A stretch of 64,000 bases of DNA from Prorocentrum cordatum (lineage: Eukaryota; Sar; Dinophyceae; Prorocentrales; Prorocentraceae). Positions 20,749-32,175 of the stretch are shown one piece after another; positions within the stretch are counted from its first letter, which is position 1; every line of letters starts with the position of its first letter. The notes under the pieces were generated by a model. That model saw nothing but the letters and a program-made list of their open reading frames with translations. It had not been told where the DNA came from and searched no databases. The stretch spans positions 1,021,684-1,085,683 of the forward strand of contig CAUYUJ010009557.1 of assembly GCA_963575745.1 (NCBI GenBank). The letters are read 5' to 3'. The translations under genes and the position numbers were made by a program.

Positions 20749-20923
20749 GAGGCGGGAATTTATCCATAACCACCGCCTGGGGGGTCGATCTTCGCGGACC
20801 TCCACAGGCGGTAAATATGGATATGCTCAGGCCCCCGGGGGCCAAACTATATCCGATTCCACCGCCCGCCAGGGCGCCAGGACGTCGGTCCCCAGGCGGT
20901 GGCCATGAATAAATTCCCGCCTC
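20749..20923. repeat. Long imperfect palindrome
   Basis: GAGGCGGGAATTTAT at 20749 is answered by ATAAATTCCCGCCTC ending at 20923. ACCACCGCCTGGGG (20769-20782) pairs with the CCCCAGGCGGTGG block near 20890-20902. Pairing continues inward with more mismatches to a CCCCC/GGGGG centre near 20840. It lies ~285 bp outside the copia insertion. Its symmetry makes similar short peptides appear on both strands. Confidence 0.8.
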
Positions 20924-21330
20924 GCACCCCTGGCCTCCCTTTGCGGTGGACAAATCGACGGATCTGGACCCGCGAAAAGGACGGCCGCGACGCCCTCTCG
21001 CGAACCGAAAACGGCCAATTCCTGAATCGACGTGTCAGGGTAGGAGGTCTGTCCAACTCCGACTTCCCTTTCGGGTCGGGCGAAAGGGGGGGATAGCAAA
21101 GGGGGGGGTGAAAATCAGCTCACGTATCTGATTTTCCCGGCGCCTCCTGGCGCCGGATGGAGCTATATATCGAGGAATGAGCCCCTCGGTGAGGCCGAAA
21201 CCAGCTGCATGCAGCAAATTTCGTAACCCCCCTTTCGTCCGGCCAGACCCTTCTGGGCTGCTCGGACGCGCGCCCCTCGCCGGCGGCGCCAGCGCGCCCG
21301 CCGCCCACGGCGTCTGGGGCACCTGGGCGG
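20924..21330. other. No supported gene
   Basis: Mixed sequence. GGCGCCTCCTGGCGCC near 21140 is a small palindrome. No coding signal. Confidence 0.4.
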
Positions 21331-21545
21331 GCGGAGCGGCGGGGGGGGGGGGAAGGGGTCGGGGGTTGGGAGGATGGAGGAGGGAGAGGGCGGGAAGCAA
21401 GAGGGTAGGAAGAAAACGTGTAGAGGTAGAGGGGGGAGGAGGAGGCGGAGGAGGAGGAGAAGGAGGAGGGAGGAACAGGACGAGGGGCTGGGAGGGGGGA
21501 GGAGGAGGGAGGGGAGGGGGTGGGGGAGGGGGAAGGAGGACTGCC
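21331..21545 (+). repeat. Purine-rich GGA/GGAG tract
   Basis: About 210 bases of almost only G and A, including GGCGGAGGAGGAGG-like runs. The long open frames on either strand here are artefacts of this composition. Confidence 0.85.
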
Positions 21546-23840
21546 CTGCAAGACCGCTCCGCGGCTGCAAGATAGATGACCACCCCGCCCGCCCACGACA
21601 AAAAACCGCTACGCGGACAGAGTTTTGAGTATGGAGGGCAACCCAACGTAGAGCAGGAGTGTGGGGAGCTGACAGCAGCACCATCGTCGCCATTGGCTGG
21701 CGAAAACCCCGACCACAACGACGGGGGAAACTTTCCGCTTCAGGAAGCATGTCTAACATACGGACGTTCAGCACGGCATTCTTATTTCGATCCCCTCAGG
21801 TGGTTCAATCATTGTGTCCAATCACGAAGAGCGTCTAGAACCCCGCATTAAGCAAGGATATCCTGCACTACTAGGTTGAAAGGCGCTGCCATTACCCGCT
21901 CACCCATCCGGCACGAAGTGTCACAAGGCCCCATCCTTCGAATGGCAATGTCCATCGCGAACAATGCAACACACACACATATATATATATATACTCTTGC
22001 GAACGATCCGCATGCAGACACGATGTCGTTATTGTTCGGATTATGTCTTGGTCGCGTTGGATATAATATTGCAACGTGCGCATGTGTTGTTGCTATGCCA
22101 GTCGCAACTATTCATTTGCCGCCGCAAGCTGTGCGGGAAGTGTATGGCACAGGCTGCTCACACGTGCCAATTTGAAAGGCAACGATCCAGCGCGCGCACA
22201 TGCACTTCGATTGAGGTTGCCATGTTGTCGCGCGTCTGGTTTCAAGCAAATGGGCGAGTACTTCCGCGCGTCAACCTGGTAATCCTACATCTTCTCTTGG
22301 GAGCCCGACACCGTCAGGGTAAGCGTTCCAACGCTGCCTAACACGATAGACTTCGCCTGATGTGCCCCGTTACAAATGACACTCAACAACTTTGCACTGG
22401 GCGGCTGTTGCGTCAATGAATCCCGCCACTGGCGGTCATAACGCGCCCAGGATTTTAGACATGTGACGCGGCGCGCGCCATCTCCACTTTTGGTAAGGAT
22501 CCGCGCGCTGAACTTTCCATAGCGCGATTCCCACAACTTGCTGGTGTGCACACCTTTTCGGCGCAGTCTTTGCGTACACGATTTAGAAATGTAGTGGCTC
22601 CCTTGCGGGTGTCCAACCCCGTCCAACTGCATACTGGCAAGGCGCAAACACCGTACTGTCTGCTGGGTCACGACACGCGTTGATGGGAGCGGCCAGTGGG
22701 CGCCCGCCGCTGGCTGCTCAGGCAGACACCACCAGGGACCTCTTCCCCTCCGAAGCCGACTCCGTCGCAGTAGGCATGGCGTTTGCGTGGGACGTGTCAG
22801 CGTGCCACAGTCTGAGCGCGCAATGACGTGCGCGCCAACGCGCCATGCCGCAAGGCGTCGTCAGCCGCCCTCTCCCCGAAGCCATCGTCGACCTGGCCGC
22901 GTCGCGGCCTCGTGCCGCCTGCCCCGCCTTCTGTCGACAACAAACTTCGCTGCACACGTTGGCAAATGCGCGCCACTTCGGCGTGGAATCCGCCGTGCAC
23001 GTGCAAGAGAACAGCCGGTCGTTCCAGATCCCGATTGTTCTCTCCAAGAGAACGTAAGCTTGCGGTTGGCCAAACATCAAACGCCACCGGTTCAACTTCA
23101 GCTGGGAGGAGAGGGGAAAGAATGCGAAAAGGGTTCCTTCCTTTCCTGCTCCTCCCTTCCCTCCGCGACGAGATGTAGATTAGCCTCGCAGTAGCCTGCG
23201 ATCGCGGGGGGAAATCATCGCAGGAAATGCTTACGAGCCCCAAAACAAGCAATATGCGCCGTTCGATGGCAGCGATGACGACGACGACGACGCGCGGCCA
23301 ATGCCCGATGAGGGGGGCAGGGGGCTGCGAAGGCCGCTGTAGCCGACGGCGACGCGCTGCGGATGCCATATGAGGATGGGGAGGCCGCCGTGGACGACGA
23401 CGACGACGACTGCGAGACTGCGAACCCCAGAATATAAATAGCCTGCGAGCGAGCGCCGCGACAGGCCTGACAGGGAAAACGTCACCGTCCCGGATGTAGA
23501 CGATCCGCTTTGCACTGTTTTTCGTATGTGAAAGACAACCACGCTGATGAATAAGAAAAAGACACGGTCCCCTCGTCGGTGCCCGCGATTAGCCTGGCGA
23601 GCGTAGCCTTTTCAGTTTGAAGACAGGTTCTTACCCATCGGGGTCTATTCACCAGCCATGGGATGCGCGAGCGTCTCTTGTTGAACACAACTGCCGTATG
23701 AATGGTTTTCCTGCAGTGGCTTAGCATTGCGTTCTGCAATCAAGACAAGCACTGTCTTTTGGTTGTGTTCTTGGGTAGCGGCTGTCATCGGCCACGCCCC
23801 TCCCCCCCTCCCAAATGACGTCCCGTTCCGCGCCGGCGGC
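21546..23840. other. No supported gene
   Basis: Mixed composition, with a short CA/TA microsatellite at 21969-21993 and GAC triplet runs near 23275-23295 and 23394-23412. No frame carries a recognisable motif. Confidence 0.45.
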
Positions 23841-23897
23841 GTCCGAGGCCAAGTGGGATGTCCGAGGCCAAGTGGGATGTCCGAGGCCAAGTGGGAC
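23841..23897 (+). repeat. 19-bp direct repeat, three copies
   Basis: GTCCGAGGCCAAGTGGGAT occurs at 23841, 23860 and 23879; the last copy ends in C. It abuts the 18-bp array that follows. Confidence 0.95.
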
Positions 23898-23899
23898 GA

Positions 23900-24232
23900 G
23901 CATGTAGGTGGCGATCTGCACCACAGCGCTTGTGTACACCGCAGTGCTCGCGTGCACCAAAGCGCGCGTGTACACAACAGCGCCTGTGTACACTGCAACA
24001 GCCGTGTGCAACGCAGCGCTTGTGTACGCCACACTGCTTGGGTGCACCAAACCGCCTGTGTACACCAGAACGAATGTGTACACCACAGCAACCGCGTGCC
24101 ACACAGCGACTGTGTACACCACAATGCTTGGGAACATCGCAATGCCTGTGTACACCACAACGCCTGTGTACAGCACAGCATCCGCGTGCAGCTCAGCGCT
24201 GGCGAACACCACAATGCCTGCGTGCACACAAC
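23900..24232 (+). repeat. 18-bp tandem array, forward arm
   Basis: About 18 units near GTGTACACCACAACGCCT. The period is a multiple of three, so all frames stay open and give CVHHNA- or VYTTA-like peptides that I do not regard as genes. Its outer edge (23900-23940) is repeated in inverted form at 25033-25073 with one mismatch in 41, so this array and 24702-25073 are arms of one inverted structure. Confidence 0.9.
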
Positions 24233-24315
24233 ATGTAGAAGAAACATGTAGCAGAGGATTTGATACGGACAGCTAGACACCACACCGCAGAAATGCTGAT
24301 AATAAAATGCGCTGT

Positions 24316-24420
24316 TCGTTCCTCCTCCCTCCTACTCATCCTCCTTTTCCTCCTCCTCCGCCACCACTTCCTTTTCCCTTGCCTCCTCCTCCTCCTCCTC
24401 CTCCTCCTCTCCCACCGTTC
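24316..24420 (+). repeat. Pyrimidine-rich CTC tract between the two arms
   Basis: Mostly CCT/CTC with a run of pure CTC near 24385-24410. It sits in the ~470-bp spacer between the convergent 18-bp arrays. Confidence 0.8.
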
Positions 24421-24701
24421 CCCCAGTCGTGCGGTTCGGCCCTACAGGCGCACGTGCGCATCTCAATGTGCACAGCAAAATGGGTTATTGAATCAGTCCA
24501 ATTGGTTCTCGGACGGCCATTTCGGCGGGAGCATTCCGGATGCAGATGGGCGTCGTTAGGATGGTGTGGGAGGGCTCGGAAGGACTCGTAGATTCCAGCG
24601 GCGCTCTTTTTTCTATAAGGCTCAATTCCAACTTCTCTGTTAAACACGTTTTGTGGAAGTCACAGGCGCTGTATGTGTCATGAGATCCCTTCTCACAACA
24701 G

Positions 24702-25073
24702 TGGTGTTCTGTTGCACACGATTGCTGTGGTGCACACAAGCGCCGTGGTGTACTCAGGCGCTGTGGTTCACGCGGGCACTGGTGTACACTGGTGCTGTGT
24801 TGCACACGGCTGATGTGGTGTACGCAGGCGATGTGGTGTACACAGGTGCTGTGGTGCACGCGGGCACTGTGGCACACTCTGGCGCTGTGTTGCACGCGGC
24901 TGCTGTGGTGTACACAGGCGATGTGGTGTACACAGGTGCTGTGGTGCACGCGGGCACTGTGGCACACTCTGGCGCTGTGTTGCACGCGGCTGCTGTGGTG
25001 TACACAGGCGCCGTGGTGCACGCCGGCGGTGTGGTGTACACAAGCGCTGTGGTGCAGATCGCCACCTGCATGC
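24702..25073 (-). repeat. 18-bp tandem array, inverted arm
   Basis: About 20 units, reverse complement of the 23900-24232 family. It contains an exact 90-bp (five-unit) tandem duplication at 24829-24918 and 24919-25008, a very recent event. Frames through it encode simple 6-residue repeats. Confidence 0.9.
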
Positions 25074-26589
25074 TGCTGCTACCCGTCCTCGGTCATTCCC
25101 GCCGGCGCTCTCTCGCGGCCAGTTGTCTCGGTCTCGCTCTACAGTCGGGGCGTTGACCGAAGGAACCAAAAATAAGGAACGAGGCCCCTTTTTTTTCCAC
25201 GAGTTGAACTTCGATTTCCGATCGAAAACATAAGGAAAACCTGAGGCACGCTGCGAAACAATTAAGGAACGCGGAGCCCCTCCCCAGCGAAAAGGGTTCC
25301 TTCTTCAGGGCCCCGACTGTATGACGGCGATGGCTTCATACGCTCCGTTTCCAACTCCAACCTCTTTTGTGCAACTGCCGTTGCATGGATGCTCGGCACC
25401 GTGCGCACGAGATCTGCCTGTCGAGCCCGGCCGCTGTCTCTGTTCTGCCCGCAGGCGCCCCCAGAACCGAATCGATAAGTCTGACCAGCGATCAGAAGGA
25501 ATCGGATCGGCGGAAATCGGCGGCCAGGTCGGGAAAAGTCCAATCGGCGGGAGTCGGCAGGCTAGTAGGCCTCCATGGAAAAATCAGAGCCCAAGTCGGA
25601 ATCCCAAATCGAATCGAATCGGAATCGGAAGCCATCGAAATTGAATCGAATCGATTCGGAGGAATCGAAATGAGCCTTGCTGTGGCGGCCACTGGCTGGC
25701 TTTGTGCGCGGGGTCTGCCCCTGCTGCGGCAACCATGCGCCAGCGTTGGCTGCTGCCGCGGCTGCACGGCAGTGGCGCGAAAACGACTACTGGCTACCGT
25801 TGGCATTTCTCGCCAGCCGTCCTGACGTCGCAACAGTGGCGCGAGGCCCGTACGATACGAACCAGGGGTGCAAATGTGGGAACGACGGTTAATGGCCACG
25901 GTGATGATAGTGGTGATGGTGGCGATGGTGATGGCGACGATTGCCCGAGGAGGCCAACGGGGAGAAGGATGAGCCGGAGGATGCACACATCGAGGAGAAC
26001 GGCGATAGGTGAGCCACGAGGAACGAAAAGAGGGAGGGCGAGATGTAGAAAAGAGGAAGGGAAGGGGACGACGAAAGGATCAGATGAACAGGTGCAGCTG
26101 ATTTATTTGATCTGGCGGGGGAGTAGCAGCACAATCCCAAAATGTTGGATACCAATTAGTATGGCCCTTGCTAGGTCACTCTCTGGACCTGTTCTGGGAT
26201 ACATTTTGGCCAGAATTTTGAGGGGGATAATCCAGTCGTGGCCACCATGGCGCCCTGGGAGGCCCAAAAAGGCAACATGATGTTTGTTATGATATGGATC
26301 CTTGATCTCTGGTCAAGATATCGCCGTCGCCGTCCGACTAAGTTCCGATCAACCCCGATGCCGAAACCTCTCATGCGGCACACACTGGCCAGCGCTCCGA
26401 TCAACAAAACCTTCGCAGACACGCACGCAACAAACTTTCGAAACGGCGACGTCATCAGTCCACTCCCTCCTCCTAAGACCTCCGACGACTGGAGAAGGTT
26501 CGACGCTGCAGGTCACGGTCGTGTCGCCTGTCTCATGGCCTTTTCCCCCCCCATGCAGTGCTCGCCCTTGGGATTCCTTCTCGGGAGCG
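25074..26589. other. No supported gene
   Basis: About 25490-25670 is rich in GAATCG and AATCGG words. The rest is mixed, with short frames and no motif. Confidence 0.4.
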
Positions 26590-26760
26590 GCCAAGAGGGG
26601 GGCGTCCAAGAGGGGGGGGGGTGCAAATCATGACCGGCGGCATGTGCGCGGCCCCGCGGGGGGGCCAGGGACGTCATGAAAGCAAGAAGAGGAGCCATAA
26701 AATCTGGGGACATATCATGCCCCCCCGCCATGATATCCACCCCCCCCTAGTCATCCACCC
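26590..26760 (+). repeat. Dispersed repeat, copy A (partner 31236-31420)
   Basis: GCGTCCAAGAGGGGGG, a GCATGTGCG word, a G-rich stretch, AGAAGAGGAGCCAT, AAATC and ATCATGCCCC follow in the same order as at 31236-31420. No coding capacity. Confidence 0.6.
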
Positions 26761-27138
26761 CCCTCTTTGCCGCCCCCGAGAACTGATGGGTCCACCAGTG
26801 GGGGCCGGGCTCGGTGGGTGCCCAGCCGTGTGCGCCTCGTGGGCGCCCCACTCGCTGCGGGGCCGCCAAGGCTTCGCATGTGGTGACCGCCCGTGGGCGG
26901 CTCGGGGGCGCCCCGTGCGCCTGGGACACACAAGTAAATGGGCACGAATCGCAGGCGTCCCCATCTGTTCCCTTACGCTCTGGGTTCCTGTCTCCTCCCC
27001 CGACTTCCCATAGTAGTTTCCCCGATTTTCTCCGGGGAATCGACGATTCGTTGTGTCTGCGCTTTTGTTCCACAGGATTCCGCCCGTGGACGCCAACCGA
27101 CGCAGCCTGGTCGCTCCGCGGGCGGCCGCACAGCCTGG

Positions 27139-27255
27139 ACCACATAGAGCGGGAGCGTATCTCACCACATTGATTCCGCCGCACAGAGAGCATATCTTAC
27201 CACATAGACCGAGAACATATCTTACCACATAGACCGAGAGCATATCTTACCACAC
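27139..27255 (+). repeat. 27-bp tandem repeat, about four copies
   Basis: Units contain CATATCTTACCACATAGACC. Three are nearly identical (27185-27255) and one more diverged copy precedes them. Confidence 0.85.
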
Positions 27256-30126
27256 AATTCACGTGTCACGCGGCTTGCACATGGCCTGCGCCACATACCG
27301 TAAGCCCACGCCGCACTCATTGCACCGCATAGCCTACAGCAGCTGGCTCACACCACACAGCTTGCGCTGCATAGCGTGCACCAGAGAGCTCACAACACAT
27401 GACCTTACACTGCATATATATATACATATATATATATGAATATGGCACAACGTGTTGCACCAGAAGCCTTACACATTCACAGTGCAATACATCGCTACAT
27501 TGGTTCCGCACTGGCAAACGTCTGACTGTAACATGCTCCCGAGAGGCTTCGAAAGGCTGAGCGCATGCTGAAAAACCTCGGACTATAGATGTTCAGTCTC
27601 CTGGAGGTACACATTCTCCTCCCGGCCCCTGCGCCTCGATTCTTGACCATGGCCGTCGCTCGGACGCGGCTTCCGTGTGCAATGTGTTCGTTGTTTTTCG
27701 AGGGATGCAGGAGGCGATCGCCAAACAGCTCCGCAAAGCGGCTCGCATGGGCCCAAGTCGAGCGAGCTGGCCCATGAAGAAACACACACCCACACAATGA
27801 ATACAAACTCCACACGCCTGGGCGACGCCCACCTCCTCTCAGATGCGTCGACGAGGGGCGGCTGGAAAGAGCGGGGTTTGGGCGTCATGACCCGAAAAGC
27901 ATCCGCGCGGGCGAGGGGAGGGCCAGCAGAAGAAGAGGGGGGCCTTTCACCTGCGAGATCTCAGGGCCCAGGCCATGTTATCCATCAACCCCCCCTTCGA
28001 CGCTGGATGGCTTTCGCTTCATGACTCGGGCCTCCGGCGGCCGCTCGGAACGATCCGGGAACCCCTGGAAGCGCCCTCGACCAAGCCCCTCTGCTGACGA
28101 GCATGCCCCGAGGCGAGAAAAAAAGCCTAGAACCAACCAACCCTTCGTCCAAGATCGGGGAGCTGGGAGCCGTAAGACTCGGGTTACTGGGACTCGGGTT
28201 GGCCCGACGGGGACATTATACGAATGACGCGACGTAATCTGGAATTTGACGCGGGCTCCCGCTGCAAGCATCCCACGAACACTGGACCGTTACAATTCAG
28301 CATGGGCTCGTCGAAAAATGTGGGCGAACCCGAGTTCCGGCGCACTCGAGTCTTACGCATCTCCGACAAGAGCCAACGAAAACGAGAGCGATCGCTGTCT
28401 GCCACGCCCCCGATCCGCCTGGCGGCCGCCACACCGCTGGGGGGGGCGATGCGCTCTTCCTTTCCGCCAGCGCGCGGGCCGCGCCGGGCGCACGGGCCAC
28501 TGTGTCTCGCTCGCTCTCTCTCTCTCTCGGCGTTCGCGCGCGCCAGTGTGACCATCGCTGGCGAGGGCACTCCAGACGGGGTGGGTGGGGGGGGGCGGGG
28601 GGGGACGTCCTGCTGCCCTCCTCACTCAACCCTCCTGCTCGTTCCTCCTCTCCTCTTCCTCCGCAGTCATGCTCCACCGTCTTCATCCCATCCTCCTTCC
28701 TCCTCCTCCTCCTCTCCTCTTCCCTCCTCCGCCCTCCTCACCTCTTCCTCCTCTTTCCTACTTCACCCCCCGACTCAACCCTTCAACACTAACACCGCCC
28801 TCCTGCTCCGCCCTCCAAATCCTCCAGGTAGCCTGGGGTAGACTGGTAGGCAGCTGCCTAATTCTGGCAATGCCTGGACCCAACATCCATCCTGGTTCTC
28901 GCTCACCCCTCCGAAGCATCGGCATCCTTCCTTGGTCTTCTTCCATCCCCTATCCGCTTCGGACTAATCCTCGTGCTCCTTCTCCTGTGGTTATTCATCT
29001 TGCTGCTCCTCCTCATCCTCATCCTCCTGGCGCTTCTCGTCGATGTACGTAGTCGATGACGTCGACGGCCGACGGTGACAGACGACGACAACAACGACTA
29101 TGATATTGGCCAGCAAAAACCATGCTAGGTGAGGTGAGGTCTGGGACCGATGGGTTGGCACAAACCCCCAGTCTGCATCTCAACTTGGATCTACTGCGGA
29201 CGCCCCCCATTCGCAACGACCGCAGCCCGGGCGGCCAGCTGTAAACCCTGCCTCTGCCGCGGTACGGATCCTGAGAGGGGGGGCCAGGACGCTGTAGGTG
29301 GGTCAGAGATTGCGAGCGGGCATGCGCGAAAGGAACTCCTAACCCAAACATCTGACCCCTTGACGTTTTCAACACGGAGCCCCTGAAGTCCCAACCTCTT
29401 TCCCAAGGCTTGCGTCTCATGCTCAGTCGGTTCTTCAAAGTCCAGGAGCCCAAGCATGAAACCCAGAGGCCGATTAGTGCGACCAAAACCTCCGCCTCGA
29501 TGTTTTTTCAAGAGGCGCGGAGGTATGGGAATGCTCATCTCCTGCCAGTCCAAGTCGATGGACGGCGGGAGTCACGTGTTCGCCACGGAACCACGGGTCC
29601 CGTGTAACGCATCGACCTTCGGCCCACTTCGGCAGTTCTCGGCGGTCTTTTGCGCAAAGGGCAGCCGCTTGCGACTAACAAGGGGTCTATGATCGCATAC
29701 CTCAAGGACGTGAGTGACAACCCTCGCACCAATGATAATCTGTCGTCTTCAACACGCGGGCCCCAGAATTCAGCCAATCCCAGGGACTTCGTATCAGTCC
29801 CAGATCGTTTTGCGATGGTCCAAGGAAAGAAACTTACCCCCAGACCGCTTTCAAAGGAGTTCGAAGGCGGGGCGACGAAAATCGCGACGTTAGATGTCTG
29901 GGCCTCCAGAGGTCTCCAGTGACAGGTCCCAGGAGCTTTCTGAACGCCTCCTGAAGATACCGAAACAGAAAAAAAGCATGGATGCTCGGTTAATCGCAAT
30001 TGAACAAACCGATTCGATGTGTTGATGTTGGACACGCACGTCCGACACGAGCATGTAGCACAACGGCCTTGATGCAAATCGAAACCCAAGCGGCAGGGAC
30101 CGACGACGCTCACCACCGAGCGTATG
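27256..30126. other. No supported gene
   Basis: Contains TA repeats at 27415-27437, CT repeats at 28507-28529 and a pyrimidine-rich tract at 28610-28790. A TTCAACACG word with a similar neighbourhood occurs near 29366 and 29748, suggesting two related diverged units. No frame has a convincing motif. Confidence 0.4.
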
Positions 30127-30215
30127 TAATATATATATATATATGTTGTACACGTATACACGAATTTAAGGATACATCTCCCTGTATGTGTATATATACA
30201 CATGTATGTATGTAT
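30127..30215 (+). repeat. TA/TG/GTAT microsatellite cluster
   Basis: (AT)n at 30129-30144, then GTACACGTATACA-like sequence and a TGTATGTATG run near 30200-30213. Confidence 0.85.
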
Positions 30216-31049
30216 CGGAGCGCGGAGTTCACTCCTGCGTGAACGACGCAAATGTCGAGTAAGTAATGATGTTTGGGTGATGCCGACTCGATCCCGATCC
30301 CCAACTCTGGGGAGCCCTCGCGATGCGCCCTAGAGCGCCCCGGCAACATCTCCGGCCGGGCCGCGACGCCCCTGCAGCAACCGGCGCGCGTGCGCTGGCG
30401 CGCTCACGCACGAGACCGGGATCTGCACATCCTCACCGCTTCGGGAACCAACTGCCTGGGATCCCGGCAGGCAGTGGACATGGATACGCATCATCTCTGG
30501 CCCCCTCCCGCCCGCCCGCATAAATCCGTGTCCACTGCCTATCAAAAGCCCTGGGATCCAACATTATGCATGCATGCAATGTCACAAACAAAAGCCACCA
30601 CTTGACCAAATATTTCTGCTGTACTTCTCGAGCCAGATCGACCCGCGCGAAAACCTGGGGCAAAACACCACACGAAAGCGCAATGGCGCACAAAAAATGC
30701 AATGCACGTGGTCCTCGATCTCAAGAAAGCTGGAAGATCGGTTCCCGGCAAGCGCAACCCAGGTGCGTACTCAATGGACGGGTCGATGCATAAAACAGGC
30801 GCTGTCCTGCTGCATTATGCGACGAGCGTATCCACGGCCTCGCGATCTGAATTCCGAGGCGCGGTCCCGCGGATACGCTGTCGCACGGATGCGTTCCGCG
30901 CGGAACATCCGCGAACAACAACACGACACATATCCGCGGGGTCACTGCCCCAAGAGCCGGGGCCCGCGAGGCAGCGGATACGGATGTGTTTCGCCCACTG
31001 AAGAAGCCTCCCAGGTGGGTTCCGAGTAGATGGGGTCGGAGGATCGCGC
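30216..31049. other. No supported gene
   Basis: Mixed sequence. Between 30820 and 30980 GCGGATACG-like words recur in both orientations. No gene signal. Confidence 0.4.
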
Positions 31050-31170
31050 CGCATGGCGACTGCATCGGAGATGCATCGGCGACGCATCGGCGACGTCGGC
31101 GGCGACGCATCGGCGACGTCGGCGTGAAAAACATCGGGCGCCGCATCACCGATGCATCGGCGATGGGGCG
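31050..31170 (+). repeat. GCATCGGCGAC short tandem repeat
   Basis: GCATCGGCGAC and GACGTCGGCG words repeat about eight times. Confidence 0.75.
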
Positions 31171-31235
31171 CGATCCTCCGACCCTGTCAGCTCGGAGCCC
31201 ATCTTGGCAGCCTATGAGGACTCGGGGGCGTCCAG

Positions 31236-31420
31236 GGAGTGTCCAAGAGGGGGGTTCGCAAACCCTGGCCCAAAGCATGTGCGTGGACGAGTGAGAGGGG
31301 GGGGGGGCGGGGGGGAGGGGGGGGGGAGGGGGGGGGGAGGGGGGGGGCCAAAGACGCATGGAAAGAAGAAGCGGGGGCCATGAAATCCAGGGATACCCCA
31401 TGGCCCAAGCCATGCTGTGC
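31236..31420 (+). repeat. Dispersed repeat, copy B, with a long G run
   Basis: Shares ordered words with 26590-26760 (GTCCAAGAGGGGGG, GCATGTGCG, AAGAAG, CCATGAAATC). Here the middle is expanded to a run of almost only G, about 31291-31348, with single A or C breaks. That run could form G-quadruplexes. Confidence 0.65.
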
Positions 31421-31473
31421 ACGCCCGCTAGACATCACCCTCTTCTTAGACGCCGCCGAATGTTGGTGGCGGG

Positions 31474-31612
31474 TGGGAGGTCTGAACTGGTTTGGATGCA
31501 GAAAATCTGCCACGAGGGGGGGCGAAACCAAATCCGCTCAAAATCCATCCTCAAACCCCAATCCTCAAACCCCTCATGGGGTCCATCTGGTTCCGTTTTT
31601 CAACCCGGATTG
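31474..31612 (+). repeat. Dispersed repeat (partner 38253-38372)
   Basis: GGAGGTCTGAACTGG at the start, GCGAAACCAAATCCG in the middle and GGGGTCCATCTGG near the end all recur at 38253-38372 in the same order. No coding capacity. Confidence 0.6.
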
Positions 31613-32175
31613 ATTATTCACGGTCCCGGGGTCCGAAAAAGGATGCCCAAACAGGCAAAACAACAATGCCATGACGATGTACCCAACCCTTGCACAACGC
31701 ACGGTCAGAATAGCTGGGTAGACTTCATAGGGTGTGATAGCGTGGCGAGGAGGTATATTTTCTGCGAGCGCTACTTGGGGGCTCGCGAGCTGCGCGACAC
31801 GAAGGACACCGATCGATTGACAAAGGCTTGATGAAGGCGATTGGCTATTCCCCTGGCACGAAGGGAACGAGGGTAGAGGACTAAGAGGAGAAGGCGACGG
31901 GGATCTTGAAACATCGGCGGGGCAGCAGCAAGAAAACATGGCAAAAGGAAGGGAGGAAGCGACGACCAGGAAAGGGCAGAGGAAGGAGAAACAGCACGCC
32001 AGCATTCAGCCGTAGTCAATCCAGGAACTGCGCGAGGGCGAGCTGCTCTGCAAGCCGCAGGGGCGTTGGTTCCCGGTACGGTTCGGCGCGGCAGGAGAGG
32101 GCGCGCGGGCGCGCCGCGAAGTGCACCCTGAGTCTGGGCAGGGCACCCGCTGTGCGGCCGCCCCTCAACCCATCA
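31613..32175. other. No supported gene
   Basis: Mixed sequence leading into the satellite. A purine-rich block lies near 31860-31990. Nothing gene-like. Confidence 0.4.

Noticed and set aside
21180-21215. CGGTGAGGCCGAAAC resembling a hammerhead ribozyme core
   Set aside because: The conserved CUGAUGA is not present and no cleavage-site stem can be drawn.
23645-24283. Cys/Thr- or His-rich repeat protein in the 18-bp array
   Set aside because: All frames are open because the unit is a multiple of three; there is no start context and no non-repeat domain.
24517-24534. GGCCATTTCGGCGGGAG resembling a spliced leader
   Set aside because: Only about 12 of 17 positions match and no intron-free gene follows.
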